Origin: Bradyrhizobium septentrionale
Lineage (GTDB): Bacteria; Pseudomonadota; Alphaproteobacteria; Rhizobiales; Xanthobacteraceae
Length of the DNA: 64,000 bases
Direction of reading: 5' to 3'
Assembly: GCF_011516645.4 (NCBI RefSeq)
Contig: NZ_CP088285.1
Span: 6,714,501 to 6,778,500, forward strand
Below the pieces are notes generated by a model. That model ran no database searches. It was given only the letters and a program-made list of their open reading frames with translations, and had not been told where the DNA came from. This document shows positions 17,122-25,558 of this stretch, one piece after another. The translations under genes and the position numbers were made by a program. The first letter of the stretch is position 1. Each line of letters begins with the position of its first letter.

Positions 17122-17946
17122 ATGACCGCAAGCGCGACCGGCCCGGGCATCGAGCGCCGCTTCATCGCGACGCGCCTTGGCCGCATCCATATTGCGACGG
17201 CGGGAGCCGGGTTCCCCGTTCTGTTGCTGCACCAGACGCCGCGCTCGTGGGATGAGTATCGTGACGTGCTGTCGCTGCTCGGTCGCGATTTCCGCGCGAT
17301 TGCCATGGACACGCTTGGCTTCGGCGATTCCGAGCGGCCATTGGGCGAACCTTCGATCGAGTTGTGGGCCGAGGGCGCGCTTGCGCTGCTTGACGCGCTG
17401 GAACAGCCGCGCAGCGCGATCGTCGGTCATCACACCGGTGCGGCGATTGCGGTCGAGATCGCCGCTTCGTCGCCTGCGCGCGTGAGCGCGCTGGTGCTCT
17501 CGGCCTGTCCCTTTGTCGATGCGGCGCGGCGTGCCAAGCACCAGGGTATGCGGGTCATCGACGATGTCGAGACGCGGAGTGACGGCGCCCATCTCACCGA
17601 GCTGTGGGCACGCCGGCAGCCGTTCTATCCGGCCGATGATACCGATCTGTTGCGGCGCTTCATGATCGATGCGCTGCGGGCCGGCGAGATGGCGGCCGAA
17701 GGCCACCGGGTGGTGAATCGCTATCGGATGGAGGATCGTCTGGGACACATCCGGTGCCCCACGCTGGTCATCGCGCCGACCGACGATCCGCACGCTCATC
17801 CGGCGGCTCCAAGGGTCGCTGGAGCTATCGGCGGCAGCGTCCTGCGCGAGCTCTCAGGAGGCATGGTGCCGCTTCCCGATCAGATGCCGGAGGCTTTCGC
17901 CGGCGTGGTACGCGATTTCGTGGCTGCCGAGGTCGCCAAGCTCTGA
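17122..17946 (+). CDS. Alpha/beta-fold hydrolase lacking the usual Ser nucleophile
   Basis: 274 residues from the ATG at 17122, chosen because AGGAG lies 9 bases upstream; a start at 17089 is also open. The fold is clear: VLLLHQTPRSWDEYRDVLSLLG (oxyanion region), AMDTLGFGDSERP and the elbow IVGHHTGAAIAVEIA. The elbow reads G-H-H-T-G rather than G-x-S-x-G, and the late histidine is also not obvious (LSGGMVPLPDQMPEAF). The chemistry may therefore differ from that of an esterase. It is divergent from the binding-protein operon and probably belongs to the same pathway. Confidence 0.8.
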   Translation: MTASATGPGIERRFIATRLGRIHIATAGAGFPVLLLHQTPRSWDEYRDVLSLLGRDFRAIAMDTLGFGDSERPLGEPSIELWAEGALALLDALEQPRSAIVGHHTGAAIAVEIAASSPARVSALVLSACPFVDAARRAKHQGMRVIDDVETRSDGAHLTELWARRQPFYPADDTDLLRRFMIDALRAGEMAAEGHRVVNRYRMEDRLGHIRCPTLVIAPTDDPHAHPAAPRVAGAIGGSVLRELSGGMVPLPDQMPEAFAGVVRDFVAAEVAKL

Positions 17947-18401
17947 AACGCCGTGCCGGTTCGCGGCGAATGCGAACCCGCCCGTCGCACCTGCTGTTCC
18001 GAGCCTGATGATCTCAGCCACGATTGAGGAACCCTTAGCAACGCAACGATCGGCGGAAGCTGTCCGTCAATTATTTAAAGCCTAAAGTATTTTCTGACGG
18101 AACGTCAATACGTCAACTTCCGGGTTCGTAGAAAAGTTTGCAGTGGTGTGTACGGGCAAGAAAGCGGAATTAGCTTAGGCAAATAGGACGGGCGCCCACT
18201 GCCTGTCGTTTCGGCAAACAGCTGCAGTTGCGCGCCGTGCGTGCCGACGCGCCGTTGAATTGACGCCAAAATTATTATGTGCTTGAAATATTTCGGTCGA
18301 TGGAACGGCGTCTCGCTGCGACGCGCTCTCATAACGACAGGCTTGTGCGGGTCGTCAGTCCTTCCGGACTGCGGAGGTGCAAGGCCCGGTGCGGTCCGCC
18401 C
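17947..18401. other. Intergenic region with a MarR-like palindrome
   Basis: About 450 bp with no supported gene. The palindrome at 18071-18090 is the only notable site and presumably lies in the promoter of the racemase-thiolase operon. Confidence 0.5.
18071..18090. promoter_or_regulatory. Palindrome related to the site at 25528
   Basis: TTATTTAAAGCCTAAAGTAT matches ATACTTTAAGCCTAAACTAT at 25528-25547 in 15 of 20 positions and shares the AAGCCTAAA centre. AT-rich palindromes like these are typical of MarR-family operators in aromatic catabolism. No MarR gene lies in the window. Confidence 0.5.
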
Positions 18402-19220
18402 GTGAACAGGATATTCGCTGTGCGCGTCTTCTGGCAGAGCTTCGTCGACCAGACCACAAGCGCGCCATACATGGCGCGGCTCGCAGGCTACCTGAACGAG
18501 ATCGCTGCGCCAGGTACCAGCGTCCACGTCGAGGGCATCACGCCCGCCGACCGCGACTTCGGGCGCCTGAGCGAATTCCGCTGTGCGATCCAGGCGGTCG
18601 ACAACGGGCTTGCGGCGCAGGAGCGCGGCTTCGATGCCTATGTCATGGGTCACTTCCAGGATCCGGGATTGTACGAATTGCGCTCGGCACTGACGATTCC
18701 GGTGGTCGGTGTCGGCGAGGCGACGCTGCTTGCGGCCTCGCAGCTTGGACGGCGGCTCGGCCTCGTCACGCTCGATTCTGCCTTTGAGGTTTGGCACTAC
18801 GAGCAGGCCGATCGCTACGGGCTCGGCGGTCGCGTGGTGCATGTCACGAACATGGGCTGCCGGCCCGAGGATTTCAGCGCCGCGTTCACCGGCGATGCCG
18901 AGGCGAAAGCGCGTATGCTGCGCGATTTTGCGGCGTGCGCGCAGCCTCTAGTCGATCGCGGCGCCGATGTGGTGATCCCGGCCGGCGTGTTGCCCGGGCT
19001 TCTCATTGCAAGCGAGCACGGCTTCAAGATCGGCCATGCGCCGGTGGTCAACTGCGCCGCGGTCGCGCTGAAGAGTGCCGAAATGTGGGTGCAGCTGCAG
19101 CGCCTCAACGGCACCGAGCCGAGCCGCGGGCCGAGCTTCGCGCTGGCCAATGAGCGCGCCCGCCAGGATTTTCGCGCGCTCGTTGCGCGCACGCAGAGCA
19201 CCGAACCCAAGCTACGTTGA
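18402..19220 (+). CDS. Asp/Glu/hydantoin racemase-family protein
   Basis: 272 residues from the GTG at 18402 (NRIFAVRVFWQSF); no strong ribosome site decides the start, and the frame is open to 18279. The fold matches the Asp/Glu racemase superfamily: GHFQDPGLYELRSALTIPVVGVGEATLL, RLGLVTLDSAFEVWHYEQ, GADVVIPAGVLPGLL and PVVNCAAVALKSAEMW. Hydantoin racemases have a Cys before DDPGL, and here it is His (GHFQDPGL). The second Cys is shifted (VVNCAAVALK). It may therefore be an isomerase or decarboxylase relative. It opens a plus-strand operon with the thiolase-like gene. Confidence 0.78.
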   Translation: MNRIFAVRVFWQSFVDQTTSAPYMARLAGYLNEIAAPGTSVHVEGITPADRDFGRLSEFRCAIQAVDNGLAAQERGFDAYVMGHFQDPGLYELRSALTIPVVGVGEATLLAASQLGRRLGLVTLDSAFEVWHYEQADRYGLGGRVVHVTNMGCRPEDFSAAFTGDAEAKARMLRDFAACAQPLVDRGADVVIPAGVLPGLLIASEHGFKIGHAPVVNCAAVALKSAEMWVQLQRLNGTEPSRGPSFALANERARQDFRALVARTQSTEPKLR

Positions 19221-19228
19221 GGACACGC

Positions 19229-19345
19229 ATGCCGCAGCCCGACAAGATCTTGCATGAAGCCGAAGTCACCGCAACCGGCGGGCGCGGCTGTCCTCATTCG
19301 AATGCGACGCGCGACAATATCGACGTCAAACCGACCGTGCTCTGA
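19229..19345 (+). CDS. Short ORF resembling an Ohr/OsmC N-terminus
   Basis: A 38-residue frame starts 8 bp after the racemase stop. It contains KILHEAEVTATGGRGCPHSN, which recalls the start of Ohr/OsmC peroxidases (AEATATGGR). The cysteines of those enzymes would lie beyond the stop. It could be a remnant, a real small protein, or chance. The ribosome site is poor. Confidence 0.3.
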   Translation: MPQPDKILHEAEVTATGGRGCPHSNATRDNIDVKPTVL

Positions 19346-19375
19346 GCGGCCTCACCACAGGAACCCGGCAATCAG

Positions 19376-20554
19376 ATGCAAAGCTCGATCCGCACACCTT
19401 ACGACCGGGTCGTGATGGCGGTTCCCGTAACGATCCCTTACGTGCGCTATTCGATCGAGAGCGCGCAATGGTGGATCGGGCGGGCGCTGAAATCGCTGGT
19501 CGATGGTGCCGGAATCACGCCGCGCGATATCGACGGCTTCTGCGTTTCGAGCTTCACGGCCGGGCTCGACAGTGGAATCGGTCTCACCCAGCATTTCGGC
19601 CTGTGCGTGCGCTGGCTCGACACCATACCGCTGGGCGGCGCAAGCGCGATTGCCGCCCTGCGACGCGCCGCGCGGGCGGTGCAGGCGGGGGACGCCCGCA
19701 TCGTGGCCTGCGTGGCCGGCGACACCAACCACGTCGATTCGTTCCGCTATACGCTGGAGAATTTCTCGCGCTTCAACCAGGACGCGGTCTATCCCTATGG
19801 CGCCGGCGGCGCCAATGCGAGCTTTGCGCTGATTGCGCACAACTATATGCGCACGTTCGGTGCGCGGCGTGAGGATTTCGGCAAGATCGCGGTGGCCCAG
19901 CGCACAAATGCGCTGCGTAATCCCAACGCACTTATGAAGACGCCGCTGACCGTCGAGCAATACATGGCGGCGCGGCCGATCGCCGATCCGATCCATCTGT
20001 TCGATTGCGTGATGCCATGCGCCGGCGCAGAGGCTTTCCTTGTGATGACCGAGGACGTCGCGGCGTCGCTCAATCTGCGGTGCGCCAAAATCCTCGCCAC
20101 CATCGAGCGCCACAACGCGTTCGGCGATGATCCTGTCCAGGTACGGGGCGGCTGGGCGATGGACATCGATGAGCTCTACGCGATGGCCGGCGTCAAGCCG
20201 GATGATCTCGACTTCGTCGAGACCTACGACGATTACCCTGTGATCTCGATGATGCAGTTCGAGGACCTCGGCTTCTGCCGCAAGGGCGAGGGGCCAGATT
20301 TCGTGCGCCAGCATGACCTGACGATCGACGGCTCCTTCCCGCACAACACCTCGGGCGGCCAATTGTCGGTCGGGCAGGCGGGTGCCGGCGGAGCCTATCT
20401 CGGGGTGGTCGAGGCACTGCGCCAGGTGCTGGGGCTCGCTGGTCCGACCCAGGTCAAGGATGCGCGCATCGGCTTGGCGTCGGGCTTCGGAATGATCAAT
20501 TATGATCGCGGCCTCGCCTCGGGCGCGGCGATTCTCGCAGGACCAGGCGCATGA
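19376..20554 (+). CDS. Thiolase-like protein (SCP-x/lipid-transfer type), likely aldolase subunit
   Basis: 392 residues with the thiolase fold of the SCP-x/Ltp branch: GFCVSSFTAGLDSGIG, LGGASAIAALRRAARAV, YGAGGANASFALIAHNYM and FPHNTSGGQLSVGQAGAGGAYLG. The condensing Cys (expected in the GGASA segment) and the His of GHP are replaced, so ordinary thiolysis is unlikely. Proteins of this type pair with DUF35 partners in steroid side-chain retro-aldol cleavage (Ltp2-ChsH2). A DUF35 domain is encoded by the next gene, which overlaps it by 4 bases. Confidence 0.85.
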   Translation: MQSSIRTPYDRVVMAVPVTIPYVRYSIESAQWWIGRALKSLVDGAGITPRDIDGFCVSSFTAGLDSGIGLTQHFGLCVRWLDTIPLGGASAIAALRRAARAVQAGDARIVACVAGDTNHVDSFRYTLENFSRFNQDAVYPYGAGGANASFALIAHNYMRTFGARREDFGKIAVAQRTNALRNPNALMKTPLTVEQYMAARPIADPIHLFDCVMPCAGAEAFLVMTEDVAASLNLRCAKILATIERHNAFGDDPVQVRGGWAMDIDELYAMAGVKPDDLDFVETYDDYPVISMMQFEDLGFCRKGEGPDFVRQHDLTIDGSFPHNTSGGQLSVGQAGAGGAYLGVVEALRQVLGLAGPTQVKDARIGLASGFGMINYDRGLASGAAILAGPGA

Positions 20555-21792
20555 TCGAGCCGATCGCAAAGCCGCGCCGAAAGAATCCGTTAGCTCGGAC
20601 ACGGCTGCCGACGTCACCACCGCAGCCGCGCAGCCGCACCTCGCACGGGTTGACGCGCGCCGCCGCCGAAGGACGTTTCATGCTGCAGCGCTGCGGCGCC
20701 TGCGCGACCTTCTGCTATCCGGCGCGCGATGCGTGCCCCGCTTGCCTTTCCGCCGACCTCGCTTTCACGGACGCGCCGCGGCGCGGCACGCTCCTCTCCG
20801 AGACCACGCTGCACATCCCGGCCGACGTGCATTTCCGCGAGCGCGCGCCATGGCGGGTCGGCCTGGTCGCGATGGATTGCGGGCCGCGGCTGGTGACCCA
20901 TTTGCATGCCGATTGTGCGGAGGGCCAGCCGGTCGTGATGTCGTTTCAGCTGGACAAGAGCGGGCAGGCCGTGGCTTTCGCGCACCCCGAACGTGAGACC
21001 CCCAACATGACGGACGACAGGCAGTGGCGTGAGATGACCGCCGATCCGAAATTCCGGCGCGTTCTGGTCACCAATGGACGGAGTATCGTCGGTCAGGAGG
21101 TGGTGGCCGCACTGAAGGCGGCCGGCGCGTCGATCGTGTTCGTCGGTGTCGCCGAACCGTGGAAGCCGTTCCGCGGCGAAGAGGCGTTGCGCGCGCTTGA
21201 GGGGGTCGAAATCGTGCCGCTCGACATCGGTGATGAGAAGTCGGTCGCGGACCTGGCGGCCGATATTGGCGGCAAGGTCGACATCCTCGTCAATACTGCC
21301 GAGCATGTGCGCGCCGGCGGGCTGCTCGATCGCCAGGGTACCAGCATCGTGCGGGATGAGATCGACCAGACGTATCTCGGCTTTGTGCATCTGGCGCAGG
21401 CGTTCGGACCGGCGATGCGGATGCGTGGCGCCGACGGCGTCAACAGCGCCGCCGCCTGGGTCAATATCCTGTCGGTCTATGCACTGGCGAACTGGCCGGT
21501 GTTCGGTGCCTACTCGGCCTCGCAGGCCGCCGCGCTTTCGCTGTCGCATTGCCTGCGCGCCGAGTTCCGGCCCGGCGGCGTCAAGGTCGTGAACGTCTTC
21601 ACCGGCCCGCTCGATATCGAGTGGTTCCAGACCGTGCCGCCGCCGAAGGTCGCGCCCCGCGTGGTCGCCAGCGCCATCGTGTCGGCGCTCAAGCGCGGGT
21701 TGGAAGATGTGTTCGTGGGCGATATCGCCGAGGACATCCGCCAACGCCTTGCGGCCAATTCCAAGGCGGTCGAGCGTGAGCTCGGGGCATGA
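20551..21792 (+). CDS. DUF35 (zinc-ribbon/OB-fold) fused to an SDR-like domain
   Basis: 413 residues in one frame. Residues about 30-145 are DUF35: LQRCGACATFCYPARDACPAC gives a C-x2-C-x10-C-x2-C zinc ribbon, followed by an OB-fold. Residues about 150-413 form a Rossmann SDR (RRVLVTNGRSIVGQEVV, DILVNTAEHV, NILSVYALANWPVFGAYSASQAA). The catalytic YxxxK reads YSASQ, so the Lys is Gln, and the glycine motif is also loose. The SDR half may thus be structural. An internal ATG at 21007 could start it separately. It overlaps the thiolase-like gene and probably forms a complex with it. Confidence 0.85.
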   Translation: MIEPIAKPRRKNPLARTRLPTSPPQPRSRTSHGLTRAAAEGRFMLQRCGACATFCYPARDACPACLSADLAFTDAPRRGTLLSETTLHIPADVHFRERAPWRVGLVAMDCGPRLVTHLHADCAEGQPVVMSFQLDKSGQAVAFAHPERETPNMTDDRQWREMTADPKFRRVLVTNGRSIVGQEVVAALKAAGASIVFVGVAEPWKPFRGEEALRALEGVEIVPLDIGDEKSVADLAADIGGKVDILVNTAEHVRAGGLLDRQGTSIVRDEIDQTYLGFVHLAQAFGPAMRMRGADGVNSAAAWVNILSVYALANWPVFGAYSASQAAALSLSHCLRAEFRPGGVKVVNVFTGPLDIEWFQTVPPPKVAPRVVASAIVSALKRGLEDVFVGDIAEDIRQRLAANSKAVERELGA

Positions 21793-21824
21793 GTGAGCCG
21801 ATCAAAAAGAACGGGAGAAGCGCA

Positions 21825-22607
21825 ATGGATAGCAACAATCTGACGCAGTTTGCCGGCGCGATCGCGTCCGGCGCGGTGCGTGTCGTCGACCTGACTTTCA
21901 CGCTCAGCCCTGATTTTCCTGTCATCGTGCTGCCGCCCGAGTTCGGACAGGCCGCGCCGGTGCGGATCCAGCGGATTTCGCTATACGATGCCGCGGGCCC
22001 CGCCTGGTACTGGAACAACCTGACCTTCGGCGAGCACACCGGTACGCATTTCGACGCGCCGATCCACTGGTTCACCGGCAAGGACCTGCCGAACAATTCG
22101 GTCGACACGCTGCCGGTGCGCGACATGATCGCACCAGCATGCGTCATCGACTGCTCGGCAGAGGCGGCGCAGAATCCGGACTTCCTGCTGACGATTCCGG
22201 TGGTCGAGGCCTGGGAAAACCGTCATGGACGGATTCCAGAGCGCCACTGGGTTCTGCTGCGCACCGACTGGTCGAAGAAGGGTTGGCGCGACTACGCCAA
22301 TCTGAAGGACGACGGCGCACATACGCCGGGGCCTGATGCCGCCGTGATGCGATGGCTGGTCGAGGAGCGCGGCATCATCGGCCTTGGCACCGAGACGATC
22401 GGGACCGATGCCGGGCAGGCCGGTCATCTCGATCCACCCTATCCGGCGCACCATTTCCTGCACGGCGGCGGGCGCTACGGCCTGCAGTGCCTGTGCAATC
22501 TCGATCAGCTTCCAGCGACCGGCGCGGTCATCATCGCGGCGCCGTTGAAGATCCAGAACGGTTCGGGGAGTCCGCTGCGCGTGCTTGCGCTGGTGCCTGC
22601 CGCGTAG
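21825..22607 (+). CDS. Cyclase-family metal-dependent hydrolase (kynurenine formamidase-like)
   Basis: 260 residues from the ATG at 21825, with GGGAGAAG 6 bases upstream; a start at 21789 that overlaps the previous stop is possible. The signature metal-binding motif is EHTGTHFDAPIHW (HxGTHxDxPxH), with VVDLTFTLSPDFPV at the front and LGTETIGTDAGQ later. Members hydrolyse amides, imides or lactones, or act as cyclases. The natural substrate here is unknown, but a ring-opening step in this pathway is plausible. Confidence 0.87.
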   Translation: MDSNNLTQFAGAIASGAVRVVDLTFTLSPDFPVIVLPPEFGQAAPVRIQRISLYDAAGPAWYWNNLTFGEHTGTHFDAPIHWFTGKDLPNNSVDTLPVRDMIAPACVIDCSAEAAQNPDFLLTIPVVEAWENRHGRIPERHWVLLRTDWSKKGWRDYANLKDDGAHTPGPDAAVMRWLVEERGIIGLGTETIGTDAGQAGHLDPPYPAHHFLHGGGRYGLQCLCNLDQLPATGAVIIAAPLKIQNGSGSPLRVLALVPAA

Positions 22608-22641
22608 CGCTGGAGCCTTTTCGTCCTTATCGAGTGAGATC

Positions 22642-23796
22642 ATGAACAAGACAACTTTGTTGGTCGGCGCCGCGCTGCTGCTCGGCGCCGCGATGCCGGC
22701 TCATGCCGAAATCCTGGTTGGATTCGTGACCGGGCTGAGCGGCCCGGTGTCCTCGATCGGCGTGCCGAACGCCAAGGGGCTGGCTGCGGGCCAGGCGTAT
22801 ATCGGCGAGGTCGATGGCGAGAAAGTCCGCGTCATCCAGCTCGACGACGGCTCCGACCCGGCGGCGTCGACGCGCAACGCGCGCAAGCTGGTGGAGCAGG
22901 AGCACGTCGACTTCCTGATCGGAACGTCGGGCGCGCCGCAGACGCTGGCCATGGCCACGGTCGCCGTCGAGTTGAAGGTGCCGATGGTGGCGATCTCGCC
23001 GATCGCGCCGGTGCCGGCAGGCGAGGGCGGACCATGGGTGGTGCAGACGCCGCAGCCGACGCCGCTTCTGGTCCAGGGCATCGTCGATCACATGAAGGGC
23101 CGCGGGGTGAAGACCGTGGCGTTCATCGGCTTCTCCGACGCGTTCGGCGACCTGATGTACAATTCGCTGGTGCAAAGCGCCGAGAAGGCCGGGATCAAGG
23201 TGACTGCGAACGAGCGCTATGCGCGCTCCGACAACTCGGTCACGGCGCAGGTGTTGCGGGCGCTGTCCGTCCGCCCCGATGCGATCATGCTGGGCGGCAC
23301 CGGCACTCCTGGTGCACTTCCTGTGATCGCGCTATCCGAGCGCGGTTACAAGGGGCCGCTCTACGGCAATCACGGCATGATGAGCGCCGACTTCCTGCGG
23401 CTCGCCGGCAAGTCGGCGGAGGGCATCATCTGCCCGACCGGACCGGTGACGGCAGCCGAGCAGCTTCCCGACAGCAATCCGATCCGCAAGGTCGCGCTTG
23501 CGTTTCGCGTGGCCTATGAAAAGGCCAATGGCGAGCCGCCGGCCGATGCATTCTCGCCTTATGCCTTTGATGGCTGGCTGGTGTTCATGGATGCCGCCAG
23601 GCGCGCCAAGGCAACCGGTGTGGCGCCGGGCACGCCGGCCTTCCACAATGCGCTGCGCGAGGCGCTGTTCACGACCAGGGATGTGGTCGGCGCGCACGGC
23701 ATCTATACCTACACGCCAGCCGATCGCCATGGCGTCGACGACCGCGCGCGGATCATGGTCCAGATCGAAGGCGGGAAATACAAGCTGCTGCCGTGA
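22642..23796 (+). CDS. ABC transporter periplasmic substrate-binding protein (copy 2)
   Basis: 384 residues from the ATG at 22642 (signal peptide MNKTTLLVGAALLLGAAMP, cleaved after AHA). It is a clear paralogue of the protein at 15891: VGFVTGLSGPVSSIGVP, VIQLDDGSDPAASTRNARKLV, DFLIGTSGAPQTLAM and GVKTVAFIGFSDAFGDLMYN all align. No second permease set is present, so both binding proteins may feed the same Liv-type transporter with different ligands. Confidence 0.92.
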   Translation: MNKTTLLVGAALLLGAAMPAHAEILVGFVTGLSGPVSSIGVPNAKGLAAGQAYIGEVDGEKVRVIQLDDGSDPAASTRNARKLVEQEHVDFLIGTSGAPQTLAMATVAVELKVPMVAISPIAPVPAGEGGPWVVQTPQPTPLLVQGIVDHMKGRGVKTVAFIGFSDAFGDLMYNSLVQSAEKAGIKVTANERYARSDNSVTAQVLRALSVRPDAIMLGGTGTPGALPVIALSERGYKGPLYGNHGMMSADFLRLAGKSAEGIICPTGPVTAAEQLPDSNPIRKVALAFRVAYEKANGEPPADAFSPYAFDGWLVFMDAARRAKATGVAPGTPAFHNALREALFTTRDVVGAHGIYTYTPADRHGVDDRARIMVQIEGGKYKLLP

Positions 23797-23812
23797 CGGC
23801 AGCAGCCTGGGT

Positions 23813-25435
23813 TCAGGCGTGGCGTAGCTTCGCCTTGAGCTGACGCATGTCGATCGCGCGGTTGGCGGCAACGGCGGCAGCCGCGAGTGTCTTGATCTCG
23901 CCGCGGGCGAGCTTGCGCGTCGATGACAACGGCAGCTCGTCGACGATCGCCACATAGCCCGGCACCTTGTGATAGGCGAGGCGTTCGGCACAGGCCTTGA
24001 CGATCGAGGTTGCCAGCACGTCGGCGTCGTCGACCGTCACATTGGGCACGATAAAGGCAAAGACCTCCTCGCCGCGGATGTCGTCGGGAACGGGCGTAAC
24101 TGCACAGCCGCCGATGCGCGTGTCCATGTAAAGCGCGCTTTCGACCTCGAGCACGCCGATGTTCTCGCCGCTGCGCCGCACGATGGTTTTCTTGCGATCG
24201 AAGAAATACATCAGCCCGTCGTGGTCGGCGAACACCAGGTCTCCGGTGTGGAACCAGCCGTCTTGCCAGGCCGCTTCGGTGGCCTCCTCATCCTTCAGGT
24301 AGCCGCTGAAGAACCCGGCGCGTGGCGCATCGCCCTTGGCGCGGACCAGCAACTCGCCGGGTTTGCCGAGTGCGACGTCGGCGCCCTGGTCGTCGACGAG
24401 GCGATACTCCATGCTATCAGACGGCCGGCCGACGCAGCGTGCACCAAAACCCGCCGGCTCGCGCGCGGTGGTTGTGGCTGCGGCGCCTCCGGTCTCAGTC
24501 ATCGCCCAGGCCTCGACGATCGGGATGCGGTAACGCTCCTCGAATGTGGCGCGGTGGCGGACATCGACGCCGGGGGCGAAGGCAAAGCGCACGCGATGCT
24601 GCCGTTCGATCTCGGTCGCCGGCAGCTGCAGCAGGATGGCCGGGATGACGCCGAGGCAGTGCACGACCGTCGCGCCGCTGTCAGCCACGCACTGCCACCA
24701 GCGGTTGGCGTGAAAGCGGTCGAGCGGCACCACGGCGCCGCCGAGCACCATCATCCCGACCGCGCTGCAGCCCAGCGCGTTCATGTGGAACATCGGCAAA
24801 GGCGTCAGGTTGATCTCGCGATCCGGCTGCAGCGTGGCGACGCCGCCTTGCGCGAGATACCAATCGGCAACCTGCAGGAAATAGCGGTTCGACAGCATGC
24901 AGCCCTTCGGCTTGCCGGTGCTGCCGGAGGTGAACAGCAGCGCGCATTCGCCGTTGAAGTCGGGCTGTTGGGCCGCGACCTCGGTCTGACATGACGGAAT
25001 GTGGTCGTCGGTGTCGATCAGGCGGGCGCGCCCGAGCACCGCATCCTTGGTCACCTGGATACGATCCGGCGTTGCCACCAGCAGGTCCGCTTCCGACAAT
25101 TCGAGCTGGAAGGACAGCTCATCCGGGCGGATGTCCGGGTTGATCGGGACGATCGAGACCCCGAGCGCATTGAGCGCGAGCCAGTGCAGGAAGAACACGG
25201 GGCGATTTTCCAGCAGCAGGGCAACCCGCGCGCCTCGTCCATAGCCCGCCGCCGCATATTCCGCGCGCAGGCGATCGACCTCCGCCTTGAACGCCCCGTA
25301 CGCGATGTCAAATCCGTCGGGCGCGTAGGGCAATTGCGCGCTTGCAGGTGCAAGCAGGAACGGCGCGTCCGGACGTCTTGCGGCCGAGGCCATGAAGGCA
25401 TCGGAGGGCGATCGATAGGGAAACCCAGGGCCCAT
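23813..25435 (-). CDS. AMP-dependent acyl-CoA synthetase (CaiC-like)
   Basis: 540 residues, full length. The P-loop is LLFTSGSTGKPKGCMLSNRYF, followed by the A5-like segment VEAWAMTETGGAA, the A7 motif GWFHTGDLVFADHDGLMYFFDRKKTIVRRSGENI and the terminal lysine region STRKLARGEIKTL. It activates a carboxylate to its CoA thioester in the cytoplasm. It is convergent with the binding-protein gene and divergent from the second synthetase across a palindrome-bearing promoter region. It is probably the first catabolic step after uptake. Confidence 0.92.
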   Translation of the reverse strand: MGPGFPYRSPSDAFMASAARRPDAPFLLAPASAQLPYAPDGFDIAYGAFKAEVDRLRAEYAAAGYGRGARVALLLENRPVFFLHWLALNALGVSIVPINPDIRPDELSFQLELSEADLLVATPDRIQVTKDAVLGRARLIDTDDHIPSCQTEVAAQQPDFNGECALLFTSGSTGKPKGCMLSNRYFLQVADWYLAQGGVATLQPDREINLTPLPMFHMNALGCSAVGMMVLGGAVVPLDRFHANRWWQCVADSGATVVHCLGVIPAILLQLPATEIERQHRVRFAFAPGVDVRHRATFEERYRIPIVEAWAMTETGGAAATTTAREPAGFGARCVGRPSDSMEYRLVDDQGADVALGKPGELLVRAKGDAPRAGFFSGYLKDEEATEAAWQDGWFHTGDLVFADHDGLMYFFDRKKTIVRRSGENIGVLEVESALYMDTRIGGCAVTPVPDDIRGEEVFAFIVPNVTVDDADVLATSIVKACAERLAYHKVPGYVAIVDELPLSSTRKLARGEIKTLAAAAVAANRAIDMRQLKAKLRHA

Positions 25436-25527
25436 CGCGGGGAGTGCTCCTGTTGATGCCTCCGGCCCTGCACCAGATCACGACCGGAACCCGCACGCAG
25501 CCCTTGCTGTGGCGGCAGCTTTCGTGA

Positions 25528-25547
25528 ATACTTTAAGCCTAAACTAT
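25528..25547. promoter_or_regulatory. MarR-like palindrome in the divergent synthetase promoter
   Basis: ATACTTTAAGCCTAAACTAT is nearly self-complementary (ATA.TTTA at one side, TAAA.TAT at the other). It lies between the two divergent synthetase genes and matches the site at 18071, so the two ends of the catabolic cluster probably share a regulator. Confidence 0.55.
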
Positions 25548-25558
25548 ATCGCTGGCCA

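Noticed and set aside
19352..20620. A 422-codon minus-strand frame
   Set aside because: Antisense to the thiolase-like gene, which has clear family motifs and operon overlap.
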